A stretch of 64,000 bases of DNA, taken from positions 2,551,163-2,615,162 of the forward strand of contig CM045729.1 in the NCBI GenBank assembly GCA_024760905.1. The letters are read 5' to 3'. Source of the stretch: Plotosus lineatus. Its lineage: Eukaryota; Chordata; Actinopteri; Siluriformes; Plotosidae. The position numbers and the translations under genes were made by a program. The notes below the pieces were generated by a model. That model made no database searches, was not told the origin of the DNA, and saw only the letters and a program-made list of their open reading frames with translations. Within the stretch, counting starts at the first letter, position 1; the number at the start of each line of letters is the position of its first letter. Shown here in pieces: positions 20,920-31,843 of this stretch.

Positions 20920-21880
20920 AAATAAGTATTTGATTATTTTTGTCATTTTCTATTAGATTTGAGAAATATTTTGCTCCGGCAGCACTAAGAGCTTTTCTGT
21001 CATTAACGAGGCTCTCCTTCCATTGTAATTGGAAAATCGGTCATTTAATTTGATGCCATTTTCACTGATTTTTGCGTTTGTTCTGTCTTAGTTTGCGTGT
21101 GTTTCATAATTATACCAGGACAATAATTTTTTTCTCTCTGTTTGGTTTTCTTTTAAGAGGAGCTACATTATCTAGCGTGTGATGTAAATTTGACTTGGTG
21201 GCTTGATTGAGTAAATTGTTTTTTTTTATTTTTTTTTTTAATTAATTAATAATTTTTTTAATTGTTAAAATACAGTACTCATCAGTAATTTATGTTCTCT
21301 CTCTTACATGAAACCAAAAATAAAAAAAAAAAATCTAAAATGTAGACAGCCATTGCAATGCTGCCATGACGCTGACAACCAGACTAAAGTCTTTGCTCTT
21401 TAATACCTGTAGTTCCGATATCCTGTTGATAAGTGAGGATGTGTCCAGGACGCCGTTCTCATTCAGGCTTGAAAATGAAATCTCGGTCATACCAGGAAGA
21501 CATCGACTGACTCCTATGTTACTTCTGTGTGGATATTCATTGCTCTTCCCCTTTCTGTTCACTCCATGATTGCTGGTTCTTTGGAAATCCTCCATTAGAA
21601 TTACTCAGAATCTGTATTTAACATCCACCAGTACTGGTACCAAAAACGTTGATGTATTGACCCCTGACTGGGGTGGTGCTTGTATTATAATGTATGTGCA
21701 ATATATTGATCATATTGTTCTTGGCTCTCATGCCATATAGACAGAATTGCTTTGGCACTGGGCAAAAGCTATACTTTGGACTTGGCAGTGGTTCCCCTGA
21801 GGCCATGGACCAGCAAGGAAATTCCCAAAGTACACATGCCAGACAATAAACTGAACAGAACATTCTTTCAGCATCTGGAT
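20920..21880. promoter_or_regulatory. Unique sequence; candidate conserved non-coding block at 20935-21095
   Basis: 20985-21075 has CATTAACGAGGCTCTC, CCATTGTAATTGGAAAATC and TCATTTAATTTGATGCC, with homeodomain-like cores and no repeat similarity. 21215-21330 is T/A homopolymer-rich. 21335-21880 shows no recognised gene. Regulatory function is only a guess. Confidence 0.25.
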
Positions 21881-21887
21881 GTGCATT

Positions 21888-22000
21888 AATTCATTGATTC
21901 ATTTTCTGAAGATCTTAACCCTAATTCTGGTCGCAGGGAGGATAGTACCTATGTCAGCTGACTCTGGGTGAGGGTAGAGTACACCCTATACAACTTGCCT
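21888..22000 (-). repeat. SINE-II 3' tail fragment
   Basis: TTCATTTTCTGAAGATCTTAACC, TAATTCTGGTCGCAGGGAGG and GGGTAGAGTACACCC: reverse complement of the family tail. Confidence 0.75.
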
Positions 22001-22379
22001 GTGTTGTAAAGGTGGGAAAGGATAGAAGACAATATAACACAAATGTTTTTTTGTTTTTTTTACACAACCTTAATAGGCAAAGCCCAACACCACCAAACTA
22101 CTGTCCCTCAACAACAAACAGTTGGTTGGCAAACAACACCCTCTTTATCATCCACACTATAACCTTCCCCTGTCAGGAAATCACAGGGCACTGCATTCAC
22201 ACCTGCTGGCCTGCAGGCTATCTGCCAATTCCCCATCCTCCAAAACCATCATGACTGATGGGGCCAAGTTCTGAAGTGCTGTCTCCCGCAATGACCTACA
22301 ATTAGAAGCAAAGGCAGGAAGGAAGAGACTGAATACACAGAGCCATAGTGCACAGGTAAAGACTTCCTTTTTTATATGT
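22001..22379. other. Spacer, nothing recognised
   Basis: An open frame of 80 codons on the plus strand has no recognisable domain. No repeat family identified. Confidence 0.4.
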
Positions 22380-22692
22380 CATAAAAACACACTACCACCG
22401 CACAGAAACTCACACTCCTGTAATATAGCAACACACATAAGACTGCTACATAGCAACACACTACACACACACACACACACACACACACTCCCCCACACAC
22501 ACCCCTGGTACATAGCAACGCACACTCCTGTAACACACTAACACACACTCCTGTAACATAGCAACACACATACGACTGCTAGTGTGTTACAGGAGTGTGC
22601 GTTGCTATGTAGCAGGGGTGTGTGTGGGGGTATGTGTGTGTGTAGTGTGTTGCTATGTAGCAACACACATACGACTGCTACATAGCAACACA

Positions 22693-22748
<56 letters not shown>

Positions 22749-22846
22749 CCCTGCTACATAGCAATGCACACTCCTGTAACACACTAACACACACTCCTGT
22801 AACATAGCAACACACATACGACTGCTACATAGCAACACACACTCCT

Positions 22847-22925
<79 letters not shown>

Positions 22926-22963
22926 GCTACATAGCGACACACACTCCTGTAACACTGTAACTT

Positions 22964-23034
<71 letters not shown>

Positions 23035-23110
23035 CTACATAGCAACATACTCCTGGTACACAGTAACACACACACCTACTGCATGGCGACACACACTCCT
23101 GTAGTACAGT
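22380..23110. repeat. Complex CA-microsatellite/minisatellite block with an inverted segment
   Basis: Units like CTGCTACATAGCAACACACACTCCTGTAACA alternate with long (CA)n runs (22466-22490, 22694-22742, 22853-22923, 22969-23032). 22580-22660 carries the same unit in the opposite orientation (TGTTACAGGAGTGTGCGTTGC), making a local inverted repeat. The long VCVCV reading frames here are artefacts of the TG repeats. Confidence 0.9.
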
Positions 23111-23112
<2 letters not shown>

Positions 23113-23206
<94 letters not shown>

Positions 23207-23220
23207 GTCTCTCTCTCTGT
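23113..23220. repeat. (CT)n microsatellite
   Basis: About 100 bp of nearly pure CT with a few TGTC interruptions at its right end. Confidence 0.95.
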
Positions 23221-23286
23221 CTCTCTACGTCTACATCCAATCACGAGGAATAGACATCGATCTCTGAAGCTTGAATGATGCTCATA

Positions 23287-23556
23287 CAGGGATTGTCATG
23301 GCTGTTAACACAATGATGATATGGTTCGCCAGGCCACGTACGGGCTCACTCACACCTACGGCCAATTTGGAACAGCCAGTTAGTCTTCTGTGCATGTGTT
23401 TGGACTGTGGGAGGAAACCGCAGTATCCGGAGGAAACCCATGCAAGCACGGGGAGAACATGCAAACTCCACACAGAAACACTTAGGCCTGGAATTGAACC
23501 CAGGCCTTCTTGCTGTGAAGTGGACATGCTGACCACTACTTCCCTGCCGCCCCTCA
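23287..23556 (-). repeat. SINE-II 5' part
   Basis: Minus strand head near 23552, box B GGTTCAATTCCAGGC, AAGTGTTTCTGTGTGGAGTTTGC and GGTTTCCTCC, to the CCAAATTGGCC motif at about 23360. Confidence 0.85.
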
Positions 23557-23569
23557 ATACAGTAACTCA

Positions 23570-24490
23570 CACACCTACTGCATAGCAACACACACGCCCG
23601 CAAAAGAAAGAAAGTTCCTGTAATGGAGGAATTGGCTGAGAAACGAGATGTCTGGAGCTCATTGCTTACGCTGCTGCACCCTTGACCTGACCCTGGATTC
23701 AGCTGAAGAAGAAGAAGAAGGAGAAGAAGAAGATCATGATTAGTAAATTAATTTCAAAGAAAGCATATTTTTCAGATTTTTTTTTGATATTTAACATAAA
23801 TTAAAATAACAAGAGCAAATCATCAATACTATAAATATCAAATGAAGACCAGCTGTGTTTACATGTTTAAAAAAGAAGCAAAACGAGAACAAACAAACAA
23901 ATGAGTGACATCAATACACACAGTATAAAATGTTATGTCTGTATCTCGAGGGGAGAAGATTATTTCATGCCTCTATATGTCCAGCCATGGTTCGTCCCAG
24001 GAATATCTCCGGGGTGTGTTTACATATTCACACTGCAACTGTGTGTGAGGAGAACTAGGGACCTTGTGATTTTGGTCCAGCTGAACATGATGGATCACAA
24101 CCATACACAGCAGTACTGCCAGGTCGAAGGTACTTACACTCCTATTTTCCTGCACCAGATCCACAGCTTATTAACGTTACCCACCACCAGAGCTTGTGCT
24201 TCACTAATACACAGCAATAAATACTGGAACACTGCTGTCACCAACCGAAACCATTTTTACCCCATGGCAACGTTCTGAAACACGCACGGGGAGAACATGC
24301 AACTGTTTTTGGCAATAAATAAATAACACAACTTTCACTGTGTTCACCGAGAGACCTGATCATATCAAGGACGGACCTGTCCTACTCCTAAACGTATTTC
24401 AACAAACTATGAAGTGCACCTTCCAAGAAGCCCATCAACACCATGGACCGGATTTAAAGTCGCCCTTTACCAGATAATCCCATGAGGCCC
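23570..24490. other. Spacer, no gene recognised
   Basis: Contains a GAAGAA run at 23706-23730 and AT-rich tracts. The 125-codon frame at 23901-24278 has no recognisable motif. A short HE-type fragment (GCACGGGGAGAACATGCAAC) at 24276-24304 is a SINE-II scrap. Confidence 0.45.
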
Positions 24491-24844
24491 AACCATAGGG
24501 GAAAAAAATGCAAAAAAAAAAAAAAAAAAAAAAATGTTTTGACATCTCAAATATTGTTGTTGGGGGATTCTGATGTACAAATGAGAGAGTTTTCTTTTTT
24601 TTTTAATATATATTTTAGTATGTTTTTGGGGAAATATTGTAATTTCAAAGTTGGACATGGTTGGAAGCAGAACCTCTGTATTTGCACTCAGTCTCTCTGA
24701 ACAGATATACAGAACATCTCAAGTTCAAGTTCAGTTCAAGTTCAAGAAAATTAACTCTCATTTCAACCACTTATAGCTGAAGGCAATACGTAGTGAAATC
24801 AGATGTTCCTCCAGGAGCTGCAGTAACATAAAACAAATGCCAGG

Positions 24845-24879
<35 letters not shown>

Positions 24880-25069
24880 ATGATGCTACGGCCAGGATTT
24901 GGTCCGAGCCATAGAAAATGCAAAGTGTGTAACAAGATGCAAACAGAGTAAAGAAGTAAAGAGAAGACAGTACAAATAAAAAACAAAAACAAAAAGTAGC
25001 AACAAGCACAACACACTTACCAGCAAAAGGAAAAAAAAACAAACAAAAAAAAACATGCGCAGTGAAACG

Positions 25070-25105
<36 letters not shown>

Positions 25106-25200
25106 AGATGGAATAAAACTGAAAAGAAGTACAGAGTGGCAGCAACTGAGGAAGAGCAAGAAATAGGAAGAAAAATAAACAGGTGTGTAGTGAAATAATC
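24491..25200. other. A-rich low-complexity region with three poly(A) tracts
   Basis: A-runs at about 24510-24533, 24846-24875 and 25074-25103. The runs lie on the plus strand and could mark retroposed sequence ends, but no insertion boundaries or source genes are visible. Confidence 0.6.
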
Positions 25201-25317
25201 ACGGAGCCGAGAGAGTGTGTGAATGTGTGTGTGTTTGTCCGTGTGTGTGTGTGTGTGAGTGTGTGAGTGTGTGTGTGTTTGTATGTGAGAGAGAGAGTGC
25301 ATGTGTGTGTGAGAGTG

Positions 25318-25361
<44 letters not shown>

Positions 25362-25472
25362 AGTGCGTGTGTGTTAGTCTGTGTGAGTGTTTGTGTATGT
25401 GTGAATGTGTGTGTGTGTTTGACTGTGTGTGTGTATGTGTATGTGTGTGTCTGTGTTTGAGAGAGTGTGTGT

Positions 25473-25519
<47 letters not shown>

Positions 25520-25569
25520 CAGTCTGTGTGTGAGTGTGAGAGTGTGTGTGAGTGTGTTTGTGTGTGTTT

Positions 25570-25612
<43 letters not shown>

Positions 25613-25627
25613 TGTGATAGTGTGTTT

Positions 25628-25672
<45 letters not shown>
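25201..25672. repeat. (TG)n-rich microsatellite, about 470 bp, interrupted
   Basis: Pure TG runs broken by GAGTG, TTTG and TATG variants. Continues on the far side of RTE locus D (27857-27955). Confidence 0.95.
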
Positions 25673-27853
25673 TTCTTTTCCTTTTGGCTTTTCCCTTCAG
25701 GGGTCTCCACAGCGAATTATCTACCTCCGTCTCACCCGATCCTCTGTGTCTTCTACTCTTACTCGAACTACCTTCGTGTCCTCCTTCACCGCATTCATAC
25801 ATCTTCTCTTTGGTCTTCCTCTAGACCTGCCTGGTAATTCCAATCTCGGCATCCTACTACCAATATACTCACTATCCCTACTCTGTACATGTCCAAACCA
25901 TCTCATTCTGGCCTCTCTGACTTTCTCTCCTTTACCTCTTCCAGGTGCTGTCCCTCTGATGTACTCATTCCTGATCCTATCCATCCTCGTGACTCCCAAA
26001 AAGAACCTCAACATTTTCATCTCTGCTACCTCCAGCTCTGCCTCTTGTCTTTTCCTCAGCGCCACTGTTTCTAAACCATACAACATCGCTGGCCTCAACA
26101 CCGTCTTGTACACTTTTCCTTTCATTCTTGCCAATACTCTCCTATCACAAAGGACACTTTTCTCCAACCATTCCAACCTGCCTGCACACACTTCTTCACC
26201 TCTTTTCCACACTCTCCATTGCTCTGGATTGTTGAGCCTAAGTACTTAAAATCCTCCACCTTCCTTATCTCTGCTCCCTGTAACCTCAGCGTTCCTCTTG
26301 GGTCCTTCTCATTCACACACATATATTCTGATTTACTGGGGCTAACCTTCATTTCTCTCCTTTCCAAGGCATACCTTCACCTCTCTAGATTTTCAGTACA
26401 GATCACAATGTCATCTGCAAACATCATAGTCCATGGAGATTCTTGTCTAACCTCGTCTGTCAGCCTGTCCATCACCATCGCACACAAGAAGGGGCTCAGA
26501 GCTGATCCTTGATGCAGTCCCACCTCCACCTTGAATTCATCGGTCACGCCGACAGCACACCTCACCTCTGTTTTACATCTCTCATACATGTCCTGCACCA
26601 CTCTAACATACTTCTCTGCCACTCCAGACTTCCTCATGCAATACCACAGTTCTTCTCTCGGCACCCTGTCATATGCTTTTTCCAGATCCACAAAGGCACA
26701 ACGCAGTTCCCTCTGACCTTCAATCTACTTCTCTATTAACATCCTCAAAGTAAACATTGCATCTGTGGTGCTCTTTCTTGGCATGAAACCAAACTGTTGT
26801 TCACAAATGCTGACCTCTGCCCTTAGTCTAGCTTCCACTATTATTTCCCATAACTTCATTGTATGGCTCATCAACTTTATCCCTCTGAAGTTGCTGCAAC
26901 TCTGCACGTCTCCCTTGTTCTTAAAAATAGGCACAAGCACACTTCTCCTCCACTCCTCCGGCATCTGCTCACTCTCTAGTACCTTGTTGAATGTTCTTGT
27001 CAGAAAATCTACTGCTACCTCTCCGAGACACTTCCATACCTCCACAGGTATATCATCACTAATCTTTGCTACTTCCTGGTCCTCAACGGTCACATCTTCT
27101 ACTTTTTTTTCTCCCCCTATTTTCCTCATTCATCAGCTCTTCAAAGTACTCTTTCCATCTTCCCAGCACACTTCTGTCATCAGTCAATACATTTCCCTCT
27201 CTGTCCTTTATCACTCTAACTTCCTGCATGACCTTCCCATCTCTATTTCTCTGCTGTGCCAACCTGTATAAATCCTTTTCTCCTTACTTACTGTCCAGCC
27301 TAGCATACAAGTCATCATATGCCCTCTGTTTGGCCTTTGACACCGCTACTTTTGCGTTATGCTGTGTCTCCCTGTACTCCTGTTTACTCTCTTCGATCCT
27401 CTTTGTGTACCACTTCTTCTTAGATAACCTCTTCATTTGTACACACTCCTGCACTTCCTCATTCCACCACCAAGTCCCCTTATCTACTTTCCTTCCAGAG
27501 GACACATCAAGTACTCTCCTACCTGTCTTCCTGATCACATTAGCTGTAGTTGTCCAGTCATCTGGAAGCACTTCCTGACCACCCAAAGCCTGTTTCAACT
27601 CCTTCTTAAAGATAACATGACACTCTTCCTTTTTCAGTTTCCACCACTTTGTCTTCTGCTCTGCCTTTCCCTTCTTCACCTTCGTCACCATCAGCATCAT
27701 CCGTCACACTACCATCCTATGCTGTTTGGCAACACTCTCACCCACTACTACTTTGCAGTCACTGACTTCCTTCAAATTACATCGTCTACACAAAATGTAG
27801 TCTACCTGTGTGCTCCTACCTCCACTTTCATAAGTCACTCTATACTCCTGTCT

Positions 27854-27856
<3 letters not shown>
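25673..27856 (-). mobile_element. RTE locus D: 5'-truncated copy inserted in a TG microsatellite
   Basis: The 3' end (TCTTCTTTTCCTTTTGGC, GGGGTCTCCACAGCG) abuts TG repeats at 25672. The 5' end stops in the endonuclease region at about 27856 where TG repeats restart. Truncation removes the 5' UTR and N-terminal endonuclease. Any target duplication is hidden in the TG tract. Confidence 0.9.
25721..27850 (-). pseudogene. RTE locus D polyprotein, broken in at least five places
   Basis: Minus strand blocks: 27700-27284 (linker with WKLKKEECHVIFKKELK and WWNEEVQEC), 27129-26725 (RT fingers DDIPVEVWKCLGE and NFRGIKLMSHTMKLW), 26691-26377 (motif A DLEKAYDRVP, LHQGSALSPFL, motif C FADDIVIC) and 26367-25721 (KYLGST to the C-terminal RRDSEYIGSRM). 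It lacks GKAVGP before DDIP (small deletion near 27055) and about 20 bases after motif C (near 26392), and contains several frameshifts. Inactive. Confidence 0.88.
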
Positions 27857-27916
<60 letters not shown>

Positions 27917-27955
27917 GTGTGTGTGTGTGTCTGTGTGTGTGTTTGTGTGTGTGTG
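27857..27955. repeat. (TG)n microsatellite, right side of RTE locus D
   Basis: About 100 bp of TG with single GC, TC and TT interruptions. Confidence 0.95.
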
Positions 27956-28574
27956 ATGAAAATGGTATTAAGTGATCAGTGACGAGTCAGGTTAGTTTTC
28001 GAAATGTTAATAGTGATGTAATTTTGTAACAGCGGCTGCTACAGGAGAATGGCTTTCAATAAGCAAGCCAAATCTCGTCTCCGTTTATATCCATGTGTTT
28101 CCTTTACATGTCTCATTTGGTGACTATGTTCCTTGTCAGTCAAGGAACATGTTATCCTGCGGAAAGTTCCGAAAGGTGTCTGCTGGTTGTACAACTACTG
28201 TGTGTTTGGCGTGTGCTTTGTTCAGAACTCATGCATTTCTCCTCATGTACTTTTCGGTCCATATCTGTTGCTTTTGGATCCGACCCATGGCCAGACCATG
28301 ATCTGAGCTGTGAAGGGTCAACCAGAGGCGTATTAGACACGGATCACATGTTCAGCTGAAACAGTGTTACTGAAATGTTTTGCATGGGAACTGATTAATA
28401 ACGGATGTGTCACAGTACAGTATAACTAATGTTCATGTTACAGACCTTCATCCGGGTCTGAAAAGGACATGAACGTACATCCTCTGGAATATTGTCAGCC
28501 TCTAGCAGCAACAGAGATGACTTTCACCACTGGATCTTTTATATAAAGTTTTTATCCATGAAACAAAGTCCTGA
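27956..28574. other. Spacer, no gene recognised
   Basis: Unique-looking sequence. A short hairpin (gttccttg / caaggaac) occurs at 28129-28149. Reading frames of 60-90 codons show no known motif. Confidence 0.4.
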
Positions 28575-28697
28575 AAACAAGAAGGTCCTGGTTTTGAATC
28601 CCCTGCTGACTGTATGGGTTTCCTCAGGGTACTTCACTTTCCTCCCACAATGCATATCACGCAGTTCCAAATCGCTCCTAGGTGTGAGTCTAAATAG

Positions 28698-28762
<65 letters not shown>

Positions 28763-28880
28763 GGTGTGTTGTCCCTGCAGTGGACTGGTGCGGTATCCAG
28801 GGTGTACCCAGCCTCAGCTGCAGTGGGCTCCAGCCTCCCCGGGACCCTGGTAGTAAGGGCTGTGGTGGAATAGAATAAGC
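28575..28880 (+). repeat. SINE-II copy with internal TG microsatellite
   Basis: Box B-like GGTTTTGAATCCCC, GGTTTCCTCAGGGTAC, TTCCTCCCACAATGC, then (TG)n at 28700-28760, then TGCAGTGGACTGGTGCGGTA and a CAGCCTCCCCGGGACCC tail. Confidence 0.8.
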
Positions 28881-28884
28881 TGTG

Positions 28885-29190
28885 ATATAATGTGGTGACA
28901 TTTTCAGTATATTTTACCTCAGCAGTGCAAATAACAGCCTCAGTTTCCCAATTAAAATTAAGATCTGTCTAATTTGCATATTCACAAATGCTGAAGCTCA
29001 TACTGACGCTAAAAATGATGGACATTAAAATAAATTTAAATAATGCAACTGGACTAATATTTCCGACACACATGGATATTCAGCCCCTGGTGAGTCGGGG
29101 CACCTCAGATTTCTAAATGGAAATCTTTCCCGAAATGACTTTTTCATGTAATATATTTGAATAATTCCATTAAAGGTGTTCATTTAATGA
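28885..29190. promoter_or_regulatory. Unique AT-rich block, candidate conserved non-coding sequence
   Basis: Contains CCCAATTAAAATTAAG, CTAATTTGCATATTCAC (octamer-like) and further TTAAAT/TAATGC words. No coding potential or repeat similarity. Function untested. Confidence 0.25.
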
Positions 29191-29259
29191 AATGAAAACA
29201 CACAATGGAGCAACCACTGCAGGAACCATTACAAAGTCAACCTTAAGAAAACACTCTTT

Positions 29260-29372
29260 CTTTCTCTTTGTCTTGTTCTTCTTCATCTTGTTTTTGTTCT
29301 TGTTCTTTTTCTTGTTCATGTTCTTCTTCTCTTTTTCTTTCAGCTGTTCCTGTTATGGGTCATCACACTGTG

Positions 29373-29423
<51 letters not shown>

Positions 29424-29575
29424 CAGCACACCCATCACCTGCACATCCTTCTCTACCACATCCATAAAACTCCTTGTAATCCTCCTGCTCCTCCTCCTCC
29501 TCCTCCTGCTCCTCCTCCTCTTCCTTCTCCTCCTCCTCCTCTTCCTCCGTCTCCTCCTCCTTCCAGGCAGAGTCT
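29260..29575. repeat. Pyrimidine-rich low-complexity block
   Basis: TTCTTG/TTCTTC repeats at 29270-29340, (CT)n at 29376-29420 and (CTC)n at 29480-29560. Long open frames here are compositional. Confidence 0.9.
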
Positions 29576-29739
29576 TCTTTACTTGTACAGATCTCCTTCC
29601 ATCATAACTCCCTCTCTATCCACTCGTCTCCACAAATTCCACCCTGCCTCACGTCTCTTCTTTACATTGGATCAAGGCTACACGATCGGTGATTTTGCCG
29701 TTCTGCTTTCTGATCGTGCTGCTGAACAATTGAAAACAG

Positions 29740-30260
29740 TTGGGAAGATGTCCTAACTGGTTTGAGTGGCACATTTCCATGGCAACCCACAAACTACCAT
29801 CATGGCATGTGTAGCCTGACTAATGTCATTGATGAACTGACTGTAGACCAATTTTATGAGGACCTAAAAGACGCCACAGATGATATTCCAGCCCACAAAC
29901 TTTTAGTTGTTGCATGAGACTTGAATGTGCAAGTAGGCCCTGAAGATGTACCAGTAATGCTCAACACTAAAGGAACAGACCGCAACGGAGAGAATCTGGT
30001 GGATTACATTCAGGAATCTCGGCTCATGATCACCAACACCAGATTCATGCAGTCAATAAATAAATGACGTACATTTCAACTTCCCACAGGAAAGAGCTTC
30101 CAAGTTGGCTACATCTTTATCTGTAAAAAAAAGTTGAAGACCTGTCTCGGGCCTGTTCATCTTCTCCAGTGTTGGGTCCACCCACCATGTTGTTGCATGA
30201 AGCATGAGCTTCCAACAGTCCAAGAGGCCCACCCCAAATTCTATGAATGAAATTGAAGGG
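29740..30260 (+). pseudogene. LINE endonuclease remnant (clade unassigned)
   Basis: Plus-strand translation around 29815-30110 reads VIDELTVDQFYEDLKDAT, then LLVVA followed by a stop and DLNVQVG (the D-N motif of an APE-like endonuclease), then TDRNGENLVDYIQESRLMITN and a degraded FQVGYIFI (the D-Y-I position). Stops and frameshifts are frequent. The style differs from both the RTE and I-like elements in the window. It is interrupted by SINE-III at 30282 and its C-terminal remnant follows at 30590-31080. Confidence 0.65.
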
Positions 30261-30281
30261 AAATATGTGTGTGTAAAGTAT

Positions 30282-30567
30282 GTTTGGGCTTTTTACACTT
30301 GAGCCTAGTGGCTCATCAGGCCAGTGCTTATTCCCGGTTTCTGTAGCGTGAAGCGACTAGGAGTTCAACGCCTCCTGCTAGTCCATCACAGGTTACCTTT
30401 CCAGCATACTTTACTGGTACCTATTTATACTGCTGGGTGAACAGAGGCACACTTGTGGTTGAAACCTTGCCCAGGGGTCTTAGCACGTTGGGGGTCTAAC
30501 TGGGATTCGAACACACAACCTCTTGATCATGAGCACAACACCCGAACCACTACACCATCGGCTCTAT
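30282..30567 (-). repeat. SINE-III copy, near full length
   Basis: Minus strand head at 30567 (CCGATGGTGTAGTGGTTCGG, box A), box B TGTTCGAATCCC at about 30506-30517, the body ACCACAAGTGTGCCTCTGTT and AGTATAAATAGGTACC, ending GGGCTTTTTACACTTGAGCC region. Sits inside the LINE remnant. Confidence 0.85.
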
Positions 30568-30589
30568 GGCAAATATGTGTGTGTGCCAC

Positions 30590-31090
30590 CCCAAAAATCC
30601 TATCAGTATTCATCCTGGAAGTTCTAAACTGCTTTGATGCACACTCACAACCCAATGATGACATTGGAACATCTTACAATAATCTCATCTCAGTCACTCA
30701 GGAAGTTGCCCTGGCAAGGCTGCGTAAAAAGAAGGAGAAACTAAAGCCCCTCTACAGCCATATCCCAGTCAAGACAAGTTGGAAGGCTGTGTGAAGACAC
30801 TGAATAGGATATGACCCTCAACACTCAAATGAAACCAAAATAAAGTATATATCCTCCAAACGCTAATGGGACCTTTTCTTCTCTATGGTGCAGAAATGGG
30901 GAGTCCCACCACATGTCAGTGGGAGCAGCGGGACAGAATATACACCAACATGCTCAGACAAATTCAAAACATTTATCGGTCCAAGCATGCCACCCTAGAG
31001 TGCATGAACAGGGATATCAAACTTTCTGACAGAAGGTCACTAGGCACTGTCATCGGGCAGAAGGGGGAATTATCCAATCTGTGTTGCTGT
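30590..31090 (+). pseudogene. C-terminal LINE remnant, continuation of 29740-30260
   Basis: 30594-30790 reads a linker-like stretch with EVALARLRKKKEKLKP. 30866-31080 reads FLLYGAEMGS, QRDRIYTNMLRQIQNIY and a basic end, similar in layout to LINE post-RT regions (LYG.E, then a basic recognition segment). The catalytic RT core is missing. Low-identity call. Confidence 0.45.
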
Positions 31091-31292
31091 GGAAACCTAG
31101 CAGCCCTGTCCACCACAAAGGCCTCACCTTGCCAGACATGTTATCAAGGGATGTGCAGAAGGAAAGAGAGAACCTTCCTGTTGTATTTTTGGAATTTTGA
31201 TTTCCAAGCTCTGCTGGGGAAATGGCTTTTCCGATCTGATTAGCTCCATATTCTTCTGCTTGTATTCCTCCACACTCTGAGAACGCCTTGTG

Positions 31293-31610
31293 CAGTGCTT
31301 CTCAATTATTTTCTGAGATGCCCCCTATAGAAAGAAAAACCCCCACAAACATTGCCCAGTGCGCAACTACAAATAGTGTTTACTGCACTGCATATTGTTT
31401 GCTTGGTGCTTGTTCCCTATACCATAGAGAATACAGTGAGAGTGCCACTGCCACCTACTGTAGAGGATGCACAATTACACTTAATTCTTGTACGGTATGG
31501 TAAAAAGATGGTTCACCAGGCTCATGCATGCACTCCATCCCACCCACACACACCCCAGCATCACACCATAACCCCAAGGGGGGGTGTGCCTCACTATTTC
31601 AGAAGCACTG
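31293..31610. mobile_element. hAT-type MITE-3, intact copy inside composite repeat copy 1
   Basis: Ends CAGTGCTTCTCAATTATTTTC and TTTCAGAAGCACTG. Flanking octamers gccttgtg (31285-31292) and actttgtg (31611-31618) agree at 6 of 8. Confidence 0.85.
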
Positions 31611-31776
31611 ACTTTGTGGAAGTTCACCACGAGCCTTTCCTCACTGACATCTGTAGTGTGCACATGCACCAAATTCTCTTCCTCCTCCTCTGTGACACAC
31701 CACCTCATGCCTGCCCACATGACATCTTCGCCGCAGTCGATGATCAGATGGGTTAGTTGACTTATTGTTTATTCTG

Positions 31777-31778
<2 letters not shown>

Positions 31779-31830
<52 letters not shown>
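31779..31830. repeat. (TTA)n microsatellite
   Basis: About 17 ATT triplets at the same relative position as a shorter run at 40805 and 40859. Confidence 0.95.
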
Positions 31831-31836
<6 letters not shown>

Positions 31837-31843
31837 TAATGTA

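Larger units (their letters stand above)
31186..31843 (+). mobile_element. Composite repeat, copy 1, left part (split by RTE locus E)
   Basis: From GCTCTGCTGGGGAAATGGC to the TTA run and TTAATGTTAATGTA, the sequence parallels 40160-40860, including the embedded MITE-3. The true left terminus (about 100 bp) is missing. The right part resumes at 34997. Confidence 0.85.

Noticed and set aside
22653..23092. Long Cys/Val reading frames (CVCVCV...) on the minus strand
   Set aside because: They are translations of (CA)n/(TG)n microsatellites in both frames; no start context, domain or unique sequence.
22380..23110. Possible CRISPR-like array (repeated units with spacers)
   Set aside because: Units are CA-rich minisatellite copies without constant-length spacers, and the genome is eukaryotic.
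25215..26249. Apparent 260-codon plus-strand ORF joining TG repeat to antisense RTE
   Set aside because: The first part is microsatellite and the second is the reverse complement of RTE coding sequence.
29268..29756. 162-codon Ser/Pro-rich plus-strand ORF
   Set aside because: Driven by CT and CTC repeats; no non-repetitive protein segment supports it.
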